Positions 7,518 through 17,018 of a stretch of DNA of 38,127 bases are shown here, piece by piece. The stretch's first letter is position 1; each line of letters opens with the position of its first letter. The DNA is from Syntrophobacteraceae bacterium (GTDB lineage: Bacteria > Desulfobacterota > Syntrophobacteria > Syntrophobacterales > Syntrophobacteraceae), in NCBI GenBank assembly GCA_013314815.1, contig JABUEY010000023.1, positions 1 through 38,127 on the forward strand. The letters are read 5' to 3'. The notes below the pieces were generated by a model that was not told where the DNA came from, searched no databases, and worked only from the letters and a program-made list of their open reading frames with translations. The translations under genes and the position numbers were made by a program.

Positions 7518-9101
7518 ATGAATGATTTAAAGATCGTATTGTTTATCTGCAACTGGGGACCTCACGCCGCGTTCCAGATGCTTCAGGACAGCTGCCGGCA
7601 TATGCCTCACCAGGTCAGGATGATACGCATTCCCTGCAGCGGCCGCATGAGCAGGGCGCTGCTGTTCAAGGCGTTCGAAACGGGCGCCGACGGTGTGGCT
7701 CTCGTGGGCTGCGAACCCGGTTCCTGCAGGTACGGAAGCGGCACGGGCATCGCGGAACGCAACGTCCAGGATACCCGCGGCATACTCGAACTGCTCGGAC
7801 TCGGAAAGGACCGCCTGCGCCTGGCCACCTTCCTCCCCGAACAGTCCGAGGCCCTGCTCGAATTCCTCCAGCAGTTCCATGCGGATGTGGAAAGAATGGG
7901 GAAAAGCCCCGTTATACCCGTCCCCAAGACGCAGCCGGGGGAATCGGGAAGGGACCTGGCCGCCCGTATCCTCACCTCCCATGACATTTATGCGTGCCAG
8001 GACTGCGGGAAGTGCTCCTCCGCCTGCCCCATGAGCCTCTGTGGAAAGCCCTTTTCTCCCCGGGCCATGGCGGGTTCCATTATCGGAGGCAACATCGGTT
8101 CGGCGTCGGTGGTCAGCGACGTATGGTCCTGCCTCACCTGCGGGATCTGCTACGACCGTTGTCCTTCGGCCGTGGATTTCCCCAGGTTCATCCGGGATAT
8201 GCGCCAGGTTCACCGCAGGGCGGGAACGGCGGGGCAGGAGGCCCATGAAGGCTTCTTCCAGGCACTCATGCGCACCATGACTTCACCCGACCTCGACATC
8301 AGGCACTGGGACTGGCTTCCCGAAGACATCCAGGTGGACGGGCAGAGCAAAACGCTCTTCTTCGGAGGCTGTGCGCCTTATTTCGATACCTTCTTCGGCC
8401 GCACGCTCGGAGTCAAAACCTGTGACATACTCATCGACAGTCTTCGTCTCTTGAACTTCTTCGATATCTTTCCGGCCCTGCTTCCGGGTGAAAGATGCTG
8501 CGGCCACGACCTGTTGTGGACCGGAGACAGGGATAGTTTCATCCGGCTTGCACGCCTGAACGTGGACGCCATCGAGGAGCGCGGGATCGAGGAGGTCGTC
8601 ACGTCTTGTCCCGAGTGTTATCGTACTCTTGCCATCGACTACCCTGAACACGGAATTCCCATAAGCTTCAAGGTGACCCACATTTTCGATCTCGCAGAAA
8701 AAGAGATCGACAAGGGTGCCATCGGGTTCGAGAAACTGAACCGCACGCTGACCTTCCAGGACCCATGCCGCCTGGCCAGGCTCGGCGGACCGGGCGAGCT
8801 TCCGCGAAAGCTCATCAGCCGACTCAAACCGAGGGGATTCGAGGAAATGAGGGACCGGGGCAACTCGGCACTGTGCTGCGGCAACTGCGCCTGGACCGGG
8901 TGCGACAGCTACACCAAGGCCCTCCAGGTGAAACGGCTCCGCCAGGCCAGGGAAACGGGAAGCAACCTCCTGGTCACGGCCTGCCCCAAGTGCCAGATCC
9001 ACCTGCGGTGCGCCATGGAAGACCCGTTTCTGGGAGACGAAATCAGGATGGAGATGATGGATCTCACGTCCATCGTAGCCAGGACTATCAGATGGGAATA
9101 G
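7518..9101 (+). CDS. MvhD-HdrC-HdrB fusion (hydrogenase delta/Hdr Fe-S protein)
   Basis: 527 residues in three modules. Residues 1-130 resemble MvhD/FlpD, the [2Fe-2S] electron entry subunit of Hdr complexes (CNW, IPCSGR, GCEPGSC). Residues about 155-235 are HdrC-like with two [4Fe-4S] motifs (CQDCGKCSSACP, CLTCGICYDRCP). The rest is HdrB-like with two CCG repeats: C-X41-CC-X35-CPEC, then C-X35-CC-X34-CPKC, as needed for non-cubane [4Fe-4S] clusters. HdrB reduces disulfides in methanogens; the substrate here is unknown. The CNWC motif of MvhD reads CNWG here, so one usual ligand is missing. It lies 20 bp after the HdrA-like gene and 12 bp before the HdrA selenoprotein. Confidence 0.8.
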   Translation: MNDLKIVLFICNWGPHAAFQMLQDSCRHMPHQVRMIRIPCSGRMSRALLFKAFETGADGVALVGCEPGSCRYGSGTGIAERNVQDTRGILELLGLGKDRLRLATFLPEQSEALLEFLQQFHADVERMGKSPVIPVPKTQPGESGRDLAARILTSHDIYACQDCGKCSSACPMSLCGKPFSPRAMAGSIIGGNIGSASVVSDVWSCLTCGICYDRCPSAVDFPRFIRDMRQVHRRAGTAGQEAHEGFFQALMRTMTSPDLDIRHWDWLPEDIQVDGQSKTLFFGGCAPYFDTFFGRTLGVKTCDILIDSLRLLNFFDIFPALLPGERCCGHDLLWTGDRDSFIRLARLNVDAIEERGIEEVVTSCPECYRTLAIDYPEHGIPISFKVTHIFDLAEKEIDKGAIGFEKLNRTLTFQDPCRLARLGGPGELPRKLISRLKPRGFEEMRDRGNSALCCGNCAWTGCDSYTKALQVKRLRQARETGSNLLVTACPKCQIHLRCAMEDPFLGDEIRMEMMDLTSIVARTIRWE

Positions 9102-9113
9102 GGAGCAGGGACT

Positions 9114-11564
9114 TTGATCGTGGAAAAGCAGGAAAACAGGACAACCGGCCGCCGTGTCGGCGTATACGTCTGCCACTGCGGGCTGAATATCGCCAGGACC
9201 GTCGACTGCAGGAAGGTCGCCGAGGCCGTCGCGGAAATGGAAGATGTCGCCGTGGCGAGGGACATCCCCTACGCCTGTTCCGAACCGGGGCAGCACAGCA
9301 TTAAGGAAGACATCGCCGAACACCGGCTCGACCGGATCGTCGTGGCATCCTGTTCGCCGAGGCTTCATGAACCGACGTTTCGCCAGATGGTGCAGTCGGC
9401 GGGGCTCAACCCGTACCTCCTCGAGATGGCGAACCTCAGGGAGCACTGCAGCTGGGTGCATATGAACGAGCCGGAGGAAGCGACCCGCAAGGCTGTCGAC
9501 CTGACCAGAATGGCCGTGGCCCGCGTGCGCAACCTGGTGCCTCTCGAACCGGAGGTTCTTCCTCTTACGAAGAGGACCCTGGTCATCGGCGGGGGCGTGG
9601 CAGGCATCCAGGCGGCCCTGGACCTGGCAGACAACGGCTACGACGTCGTCCTGGTGGAAAAAAAGCCTTCCGTCGGCGGAACAATGGCCAAGCTCGACAA
9701 GACGTTCCCGACCATGGACTGCTCCATCTGAATACTCGGTCCGAAAATGACGGATGTCGGTCGACATCCCCGAATCAAGCTGCTCACTCTGAGTGAAGTC
9801 GTGGACGTAAAGGGCTACGTGGGCAACTTCGACGTGAAGATACTCAAGAAGTCCCGGTACGTGTCAGAGAACGAATGCACGGCCTGCGGCGAATGCGCCA
9901 AGGTCTGCCCGGTGGTGCGTCCCGATGAATTCAATTTCGGACTGTCTTCGCGCAAGGCCATCTATTCACCCTTTCCCCAGGCTGTTCCTTCAGCCTACGT
10001 GATCAATGTGAACGAGTGCCTCGGCCATAATCCCGTCGTGTGCGCCAAGTGCGTGGAGGTCTGCGACAAGGGCTGCATCAACTTCCACATGTCGGATGAG
10101 GAGATCACGGAGCGGGTGGGGACTATCGTTGTGGCAACCGGGATGGAGCCGTACGACCCGACGGAACTCGATGAATACGGTTATACGCGGTTCGAGAACG
10201 TGCTGACGAGTCTCGAATTCGAGCGGCTGGTCAATGCAGGCGGCCCGACCCGCGGCAGGCTGGTGAGGCCCACCGATCGACGGACTCCCGGATCCATCGG
10301 CTTCATCCAGTGCGTCGGGTCGCGTTCCGCCAGGAAGGGTGCCTCTTACTGCTCCAACGTCTGCTGCATGAATACCGTGAAGAGCACTCTCGTGCTGAAG
10401 GAACACTACCCGGACATGGACGTCAAGGTCTTCTACATCGATATTCGTGCCTTCGGCAAAGGATTCGAAGATCTTTACACGAGAAGCAGGCGTCTGGGAG
10501 TGAAATATATCCGTGGGCTGCCGGGAACGGTGGAAGAACGCGCCGATGCGGGCTTGAGGGTGGCCGTGGAAAACAGCGCCACGAACTCCATCGAATTCCA
10601 CGATCTGGACATGCTGGTCCTGGCCGTGGGAGTCAAACCATCCGCCGCCACGCAGAGACTCCAGGAAATGCTCGGCCTGCAGCTCACACCCGACGGCTTC
10701 TTTCTCGAAGCGCATCCCAAGCTGCAGCCGGTGGACGCGGCCACACGCGGCATTTTTTATGCCGGGTGCGCCGAGGGGCCCAAGGACATCAAGGACAGCG
10801 TGACGCAGGCTTCCGCGGCGGCGGCAAGGGCCATACGGCTGATGCACAGGGGGGAGATCCTCACGGAGCCGATCACTTCCGAGGTGATCGCGGAGCATTG
10901 CAGGGCATGCGGCAAGTGCGCGGAAGTCTGCCCCTACAACGCCATTACGGTGGATACGAAGAAGAAAACCCCGGCCGTCGTGAATACCGCCGCCTGTGCG
11001 GGCTGCGGCACCTGTGCCGCCGAATGTCCGTTCGGGGCCATCACGATGAACCATTTCACCGATGTTCAGATCCTCGACCAGATCGATACTTTGCTCGAAG
11101 AAGACCCTCAGGACAAGATCCTGGCCTTCGCGTGCAACTGGTGCTCCTACGCCGGCGCCGACTATGCCGGTGTCTCCCGGCTTCAGTACCCGCCCAATGT
11201 TCGGCTCATCCGCACCATGTGCTCCGGACGGGTGGACGAATCCTTCATCCGGCACGGGTTCGCCCGGCGGGCTCCCATCATTCTCGTCAGCGGATGTCAC
11301 ATCGGCGACTGCCACTACATCCATGCCAACCACTGGACGGAGAAGCGGGTGGCCAGGTTCCGCAAGAAGATGGAAAAGCTCGGCATCCGCCCGGAAAGAC
11401 TGCAGCTCGAATGGATCAGCGCCGCCGAGGGGACCCGTTTTTCATCGATCATGCACAGACTGGAGGAATTGAGGAAAGAAGTCAGCCTGGAGGAAATCGA
11501 GGAAACCGTCAGGATTCTTGAAAATGGAGCCGGGGTTCGCAGGGACTCGCCAGGATCGGAATAA
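9114..11564 (+). CDS. hdrA: HdrA-MvhD fusion, selenocysteine-containing (TGA at 9729-9731 read as Sec)
   Basis: Two reading frames, 9114-9731 and 9732-11564, are in the same phase and are separated only by one TGA. Read through, they give an 816-residue HdrA: N-terminal domain (GVYVCHCGLNIA), FAD fold (GGGVAGIQAALDLA, about residue 159), the motif TMDCSI-U-ILGPKM with Sec at residue 206, an inserted ferredoxin region (CTACGECAKVCP), two C-terminal [4Fe-4S] motifs (about 594-640), and an MvhD domain from about 663 with intact CNWC, CSGR and GCHIGDC. HdrA proteins have Cys where the TGA lies, and Sec-HdrA is known in methanogens. HdrA is the flavin bifurcation subunit. The start is TTG 9114 or GTG 9120. 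Confidence 0.88.
9732..9773 (+). promoter_or_regulatory. SECIS-like hairpin for selenocysteine insertion in hdrA
   Basis: GGATGTC (9752-9758) pairs perfectly with GACATCC (9763-9769) around the loop GGTC (9759-9762). A lower stem, TCGG (9736-9739) with CCGA (9770-9773), extends it after a 5'-side bulge. The loop begins 27 nt after the TGA. Bacterial SECIS elements lie in the coding sequence just after the UGA and present a small apical loop with G residues; GGUC also occurs in the E. coli fdhF loop. Folding was done by eye. Confidence 0.65.
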
Positions 11565-11574
11565 ACGCCCGGCA

Positions 11575-13902
11575 TCAGGTTCCGACGGCGTCTTCTCCGG
11601 CATGGGCGAAATATCCCATCCCTTTCTGTTCCCGTTCGTTCTGAAGAATGTGGAGCAGTCGGCCGCCGGTGTTTGACGGCACGTGCAGCACATGCACCAC
11701 GGCGGTGTACTGCCCCAGGTCGGGAGCAAGGGAGACAAGGAGGTTCGGGGCATCCAGCAGAAATCTCTCGTTGAAGGCGTTTTCCCTGTCGTCGGGGTAG
11801 ATGGCTACAGGAATGATCCCAGTTTCGAGCAAATCATTGAAGAAGTGGGTGCCGCATGAGACCTCGGGAGTCAGCCCCTGCTCCTCGAACGCAATTTCCG
11901 CAAGAGCCAGGCACCGATTGATGTCCTGGTAGCCGACTCTTACTCCGAGGTTGATGTCGTTGCTTCCCCAGCGGCCGGGACCGAACAGGACAAACCGCCT
12001 GTCCTGGAGCGCCCTGTTCATTCGACTCACGACCCGCCCGACGGCCGTCTTCTCCTCGTATTCCCTTATCCTTCCATATGCTCTCGGATCCACGTATACC
12101 ACGTATTCAATGTCGGGGATGACGGCGTTGAACAGGCACAGGTTGTTTCTGAAAAGGATCCTGTCGGCAGGGACGTCCCGGGGCAGCACAACGCCGGCCG
12201 TCTCGCGCACGGGCAGCGAACGGCACTGGAGGAGGTACAGCCTGTTTTCGTCCCAGGCGAATTCGACGTCCACCGGGTTTCCGTAGGCTTGTTCGAGCTT
12301 GCGCAGGATCTTTTTCATGAGCGGGACAATCGGCGTCTTTGTCAGAAAGTTCTCGAAGGTAATGCAACTCCGCCGCAGATCGATTTTCATCCCTTTGAAC
12401 AGCGGTGCGGAAACAAATCCGTCCTCGTCCACGGACACCGCGTAAAAGAGATCCGGGTGATCGATCTTGTGAAGGAGTTCCATGGAGGCTGCCGTCTCCA
12501 CGCTGTTGGTCGAGAGGTTCAGGACATCGATCATCTTCTGGGAGTATTTCATGATCTGCCTGGCCTCGATTTGCGGGCGGAGAAGAGGGTTCCCGAGAGG
12601 GACCATTCTCGGGTAGTCGCCGCCCACCCGGTCCACGGCCCGGGTGCCCAGACCCATCACGATTCGCAGGAGTCCGTCTTCTTTCCTGATGCGTGGAGTC
12701 CAGGCGAAGGGATTGCGGGAAAAGGCCACTCCTGCGGCAAAGGGGAAGAAATAGTCGCCGAATCGCCGCCCGATCACCTTCTGCACCAGGACACCCATCT
12801 GTTCGTCGAAGTCGAGAAGGCTGTGATCCCGCCTGTAAAGGATGGGAGCCGGCCCGAAGGTGCTCATGTGCACCCGTTTCAAACCCCACATGAATTCTTC
12901 CAGCCTTGTTTCCAAGCTCCCCTGGTTGGCCAGGAAGATGGAATCGTACTTGCCCGAGAAGGAATGGCCGAAATTGTCTTCGAGCAGGCTCGAGGACCTG
13001 AGAATGATCGGGTGCTCCCCCAGTCTTTCCAGAAACGCCCTGAAGTCGTTCACGCTGTCGGGAGGAAAGGAAGCCTTCCTGAAGAGTTCGGCGATGTTGC
13101 GATATTCCGCTTCGATGCTTTCCCGCGTCTTGTACTTCTGGCTGCGGAAGTAGTGCAGTCCGTTGTAGTCGATGAAATCCGAAAAGATGCCGGAACTGAA
13201 ATAGTACGATTCCGGCAGCCGAACGTACTCCTCCAGGTCCGGCTCCCGATCCTGGAGCCTGGGAAGGATGATCTTGGCGGCAAGCAGCATTCCGGCCGCC
13301 TTGCCTCCGATTTTGCCGGGCCTGCGGCGGTTGAGGTAGACGTGGTCGAGCATCTCGTCGATGTCTCGGATAGTGAGGTGCTGCTTGGCAATTCCGATAA
13401 AAGGCAGCTGGTTTGATATGAAGCGGTCGATGAGGGCCACTCGAACCCCCTCCGCTTCGCTGGGGGAGATATAGAGGTCCCCCTGAGGTATGTTGCAGAA
13501 ATCCCTCAAAGCCCGTATGACTCGCCCGGGCTGGATTCTTTCCTCGTTGACGACCCTGTGCAGCTCTCTGAACCGATCCCGTTTGCGTGCCAGGTTGATG
13601 TGCGCCTCGATCTCGTCCGTCGTAAAGTGAACGGCGAAGAGCAAGTCCACCAGGGCTTCTTTCAGGATCTTCCTGTCTTCAGGCGACTCGTGCCCCGACT
13701 GCTCACCGAGAAACTCGACCACCTTCCTCTCGATTTCCTCCTCGCCGGCTATCCCTTTCTTTTCGAGAGCCGCAATGAATATCCCGCGCATCTCGTCGAC
13801 AAGATGCGGGTACTGCATCATTTTTCGATGCATTAAATAGGTGCGGACCAGATCCGGCAATACCCGCCGGACAGTCTGATCTTCTTTATGGGAATCGGTC
13901 AT
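11575..13902 (-). CDS. PEP/pyruvate-binding (PPDK_N) domain protein
   Basis: 775 residues. The centre has the ATP-grasp-like nucleotide-binding domain of PEP synthase and pyruvate phosphate dikinase: GKIGGKAAGMLLA, then PIILRSSSLLEDNFGHSFSG, and FAAGVAFSRNPFAW. I see neither the mobile phosphohistidine domain nor the PEP-utilising TIM barrel, so it is not a full PpsA or PPDK. The C-terminal half (FVLFGPGRWGSNDINLGVRV) is unfamiliar. Function unknown; possibly a phosphotransferase or regulator. I took the ATG at 13902 because AGGAGG lies about 10 nt upstream; the frame is open to 14118 but that part has no family character. It lies 97 bp after glnE and converges on hdrA with a 10-bp gap. Confidence 0.7.
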   Translation of the reverse strand: MTDSHKEDQTVRRVLPDLVRTYLMHRKMMQYPHLVDEMRGIFIAALEKKGIAGEEEIERKVVEFLGEQSGHESPEDRKILKEALVDLLFAVHFTTDEIEAHINLARKRDRFRELHRVVNEERIQPGRVIRALRDFCNIPQGDLYISPSEAEGVRVALIDRFISNQLPFIGIAKQHLTIRDIDEMLDHVYLNRRRPGKIGGKAAGMLLAAKIILPRLQDREPDLEEYVRLPESYYFSSGIFSDFIDYNGLHYFRSQKYKTRESIEAEYRNIAELFRKASFPPDSVNDFRAFLERLGEHPIILRSSSLLEDNFGHSFSGKYDSIFLANQGSLETRLEEFMWGLKRVHMSTFGPAPILYRRDHSLLDFDEQMGVLVQKVIGRRFGDYFFPFAAGVAFSRNPFAWTPRIRKEDGLLRIVMGLGTRAVDRVGGDYPRMVPLGNPLLRPQIEARQIMKYSQKMIDVLNLSTNSVETAASMELLHKIDHPDLFYAVSVDEDGFVSAPLFKGMKIDLRRSCITFENFLTKTPIVPLMKKILRKLEQAYGNPVDVEFAWDENRLYLLQCRSLPVRETAGVVLPRDVPADRILFRNNLCLFNAVIPDIEYVVYVDPRAYGRIREYEEKTAVGRVVSRMNRALQDRRFVLFGPGRWGSNDINLGVRVGYQDINRCLALAEIAFEEQGLTPEVSCGTHFFNDLLETGIIPVAIYPDDRENAFNERFLLDAPNLLVSLAPDLGQYTAVVHVLHVPSNTGGRLLHILQNEREQKGMGYFAHAGEDAVGT

Positions 13903-13999
13903 GGCCTGCGCAGCCTCCTGTGTTGAGCCATACCAAGATTCAGACGCGGTCGGCAGGAAGAACCGGTGTTCATTGCGCCGGTCTGCCGTGTGCGCGTTG

Positions 14000-16747
14000 T
14001 CAGATTTCGGGGCAGAAATGCTGCAGCGAAGACCGTACGACTCTGCGCAGACGCAGAATGTCTTCCCAGCTCTCGATGGAGCCGCCTTCCCGAGCGGGAG
14101 GCCAGAGGCGGAAGGCAACCATGGATTCGAAGAGGCCGGGAGAAAGCCGGGCGGAGCTGTGATTCACGTGGAGCCGCAGCCGGTGGTCCAGGGACCTCAG
14201 CGCATCGTAGGCGGCCTGGACTCCGCGGACCTGCCCCTGCAGTTCAGGCAGATGCTTCAATGCGGCGGGCAGCGCGATTCGTACGGATCCCTTCTGGAGA
14301 TCCGGGTCCATGTGCCCCAGGATCAACTGGATCCCCTGGACAAGAAACTCGACGTCCGCAAGGCCCCCGACTCCCAGCTTAAGGTCTATCATGTCCCCTC
14401 TTTCGTCGCTGCGCTCCCGCTGCATTCGGCCTCTCAGGTGGCAGAGCCTCTGCCGGACATCCTCCGAATTCCTTTCACAATAACAGATTTCAAAAGCCTT
14501 CGCTTCGATCCACCTGCCGAGATCTTCGTCCCCGGCAACATGCCTGACCCGGAGCAGGGCCTGCACTTCCCACAGGTCCGCCCGGCCCGTGAAGTACTCC
14601 ATCCAGGCGCCTCGAGTGACGATCAGAGGTCCGTACGTCCCGGTGGGTCTCAGGCGTGCATCCACTGCGTAACCCGGCCCTTCATGGAGCGGAGTACTCA
14701 GCATGCGCATGAATCTCTGGACGAACCGGACGACTTCCCCCGGAATCTGTTCTTCAGACTCTCCCCTGCCCGGCTGATATACGAAAACCAGGTCCAGATC
14801 CGAGAGATAGCTCATCTCCCTGCTCCCAAGCTTTCCGAGAGCAAGGACCGAGAGGGGAAGGTTCTTCCCGAGGCCCAGGCTGTCTCTTATACGATCATAG
14901 GTCATGCGAAGGACGAAATCGGCAAGAAAGGTGAGCTCCCCTTCTATCTTCTCGTACGGAAACTCCCCTTTCAGATCGCTGAGCACAAGCTGGAGGAGCC
15001 TCTCATTTTTCAGGCGGCGTATCCATTCGAGTCCCTCCTCATAACTCTTCACCTTCCTGAGCAGGCGGGTGCTCGCCGCCTCCCACGACTGTGAATCGCC
15101 AAGTACACCGCCGGCGGTGGCGATCCCTTCGACCAGGCCGGGATGATGCCCGAGCAGATCCGCCACGAGCTCGCTTCGGCACAGTGCCCTGCATACATCC
15201 TGTACCCAGGGGGACGAGGACCGGAACACCCTCATGAGGCCAGGCCGCTTGGTGACCTTGCCGAAGTACCTCTCCAGGCGAAGCAGGATCCTTTCGGCAA
15301 GCTCCCCGTCCTCGAGACGCGAGAAACTCTCCAGGGACTCCCTCACCACCTGCCTGAGAGAAGGTGGATAACGCTCCAGGCATTCCTGGAGCCGAATCAG
15401 GGTCTGAGGAGGATAATTCCTCAGTGGGTCTTCGTCTTTTACCGCTTCCGATTCACCGCTGCGCCCCGCCGTCTTCGAGCTCGACTCTTCAGATTCGAAG
15501 AGGGCAAGAAAGTGCTTGTGCACGGTGCCGCAGCAGTCTTTCAGCCTCTCCTGGAAGGCCTGCTCGTCGCCGTCAAAACCAAGAGCCCTGCAGAGGCGTC
15601 TCCTGGCTTCTTCCGACTGTGGAAGCTTCTGTGTCTGCCGGTTCTGGTCCAGCTGAATCCAGTGCTCGACGCGCCTGAGAAACACGTAGGATTCCTTGAG
15701 TTCAGCAACCACATCCGCTGAAAGCAGGTTCAAATCCCGCAGCCGGTCCAGGCAGCGAAGCGTATTGGGCTCATCCAACTCCGGCATGCGTCCGCCGTAG
15801 ATCAACTGCAGCGACTGGACAAGAAACTCGATCTCCCGGATTCCTCCTATTCCCAGCTTGACATCGAACTTCTGCCGGTCAAGACTCAGCCGACGGCCCT
15901 CGGCAATGATCCTGTCCCTCATGGACCGAAGTTCATCAAGGGCCTGAAAATCCAGGAAGCGCCTGAAAACAAAGGGGCGAACATCCTGGACGAAGGCGGC
16001 ACCCGGAGAGCGCGCACCTGCAACGGGGCGTGCTTTCAGGAGCATCTGCCGCTCCCAGGCATGCCCGTGAAGCAGGTAATGATCGGCGGCGGCGGCAAGA
16101 GAGGTGATCACGGGACCGTCCTTTCCCTGAGGTCTCAGGCGGAGATCCACTTCAAAAACCCGGTCGCCGTTCACCCGGTCCGCCAGGAGACGTGTGAGAA
16201 AATGGCAGAGGCGGCTGAGGAGGTTTAAAGCCTCAGGGGAACGATAGGCTTCTTCCTTTTTGGGCGAGTGGATGAATATGAGGTCCACATCGGAAACGAA
16301 GTTCAGTTCCTGGCCTCCGAGCTTGCCGAGCCCCAGCACGGTGATATCGAACTCCCTGGAAACGGTGGACCAGGGGCCGCCTTCCCCCTCTCCGACCCAC
16401 CAGTGCGGGTGGAGAGAGAGCGCCTCGAGGCCCGCCTGCAGAGCCACGCATGCCAAGTCGCTCAACTGGGAAGTCGTTTCGACCAGGTCGGCCAGCCCGA
16501 GCCGGTCTCTGCCCGCAATCCTCAGGAAATGCCGTTGCTTGAATTCCCTGTAGGCAACGAGAAGATCTCCGAACGACCGAACCGGGCTCACACATTGTTG
16601 AAGATCCCGGTAGAGTTCGGTCAGCGGATAGCGACGATAGAGATTCTTTCGGTCCTGGAGCCATTCAACATATGGAGGCCGGTTACGAAGCAGTGTGGCC
16701 AGATAGTTCGATGACGAGCCGATCAGTTCGATTTCCGTATTGCCCAT
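14000..16747 (-). CDS. glnE: Glutamine synthetase adenylyltransferase/deadenylyltransferase
   Basis: Bifunctional enzyme that adds AMP to, and removes it from, glutamine synthetase in response to nitrogen status. Both nucleotidyltransferase domains are present: GKLGGQELNFVSDVD near residue 134 (adenylyl-removing half) and GKLGSREMSYLSDLD near residue 635 (adenylylating half). Each is followed by an R-L-R-P motif and a helical GIGGIREIEFLVQ or GVGGLADVEFLVQ segment. With the ATG at 16747 the protein has 915 residues, close to the usual size; GGGAG lies 12 nt upstream. A GTG at 16810 would add 21 residues but has no ribosome site. Divergent from kdsB. Confidence 0.92.
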   Translation of the reverse strand: MGNTEIELIGSSSNYLATLLRNRPPYVEWLQDRKNLYRRYPLTELYRDLQQCVSPVRSFGDLLVAYREFKQRHFLRIAGRDRLGLADLVETTSQLSDLACVALQAGLEALSLHPHWWVGEGEGGPWSTVSREFDITVLGLGKLGGQELNFVSDVDLIFIHSPKKEEAYRSPEALNLLSRLCHFLTRLLADRVNGDRVFEVDLRLRPQGKDGPVITSLAAAADHYLLHGHAWERQMLLKARPVAGARSPGAAFVQDVRPFVFRRFLDFQALDELRSMRDRIIAEGRRLSLDRQKFDVKLGIGGIREIEFLVQSLQLIYGGRMPELDEPNTLRCLDRLRDLNLLSADVVAELKESYVFLRRVEHWIQLDQNRQTQKLPQSEEARRRLCRALGFDGDEQAFQERLKDCCGTVHKHFLALFESEESSSKTAGRSGESEAVKDEDPLRNYPPQTLIRLQECLERYPPSLRQVVRESLESFSRLEDGELAERILLRLERYFGKVTKRPGLMRVFRSSSPWVQDVCRALCRSELVADLLGHHPGLVEGIATAGGVLGDSQSWEAASTRLLRKVKSYEEGLEWIRRLKNERLLQLVLSDLKGEFPYEKIEGELTFLADFVLRMTYDRIRDSLGLGKNLPLSVLALGKLGSREMSYLSDLDLVFVYQPGRGESEEQIPGEVVRFVQRFMRMLSTPLHEGPGYAVDARLRPTGTYGPLIVTRGAWMEYFTGRADLWEVQALLRVRHVAGDEDLGRWIEAKAFEICYCERNSEDVRQRLCHLRGRMQRERSDERGDMIDLKLGVGGLADVEFLVQGIQLILGHMDPDLQKGSVRIALPAALKHLPELQGQVRGVQAAYDALRSLDHRLRLHVNHSSARLSPGLFESMVAFRLWPPAREGGSIESWEDILRLRRVVRSSLQHFCPEI

Positions 16748-16849
16748 GAATTTCGTATGCTCCCGCGTGAGAATGTGGAACCGTGCGATTCTAATGTTTA
16801 AATTTATCACAATACCCGTTTGTCAGGAAGAACTCTCGGGATTTCTTGT

Positions 16850-16878
16850 TTGGAAGCAGGATTGCACAATTGTACAAT
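16850..16878 (+). promoter_or_regulatory. Candidate sigma-70 promoter of kdsB
   Basis: TTGGAA at 16850-16855, a 17-bp spacer, and TACAAT at 16873-16878. It lies about 140 bp upstream of the kdsB ATG in the divergent glnE-kdsB region. The -35 box matches 4 of 6 and the -10 box 5 of 6. Confidence 0.45.
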
Positions 16879-16884
16879 GAATCC
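16859..16884. promoter_or_regulatory. Imperfect palindrome over the kdsB -10 box (candidate operator)
   Basis: A 26-bp imperfect dyad runs from GGATT at its left end to AATCC at its right end, with ATTGTACAAT (16869-16878) as a perfect core. It overlaps the -10 hexamer of the kdsB promoter and lies between divergent genes, a common place for a dimeric repressor site. No regulator is identified. Confidence 0.3.
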
Positions 16885-17018
16885 GTCGACCGGCGTCACC
16901 TGCGGGCACTGATCCGTCCCAAGGTTGTCGGGACAGCCCCTTGCCCGGAAATCACCGCGCATGTTCACAGAGAGGTTCCTTGACTCCCTTCACCGTTCTT
17001 GACGAGGAAAGTTTGAGT

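Noticed and set aside
9729-9731. TGA as a true stop, making two separate genes
   Set aside because: Both parts are needed for an HdrA fold, the phase is unbroken, conserved residues continue directly after the TGA, and no ribosome site precedes a second start.
13903-14118. N-terminal extension of the PEP-binding protein
   Set aside because: Overlaps glnE, lacks family features, and a strong AGGAGG supports the ATG at 13902.
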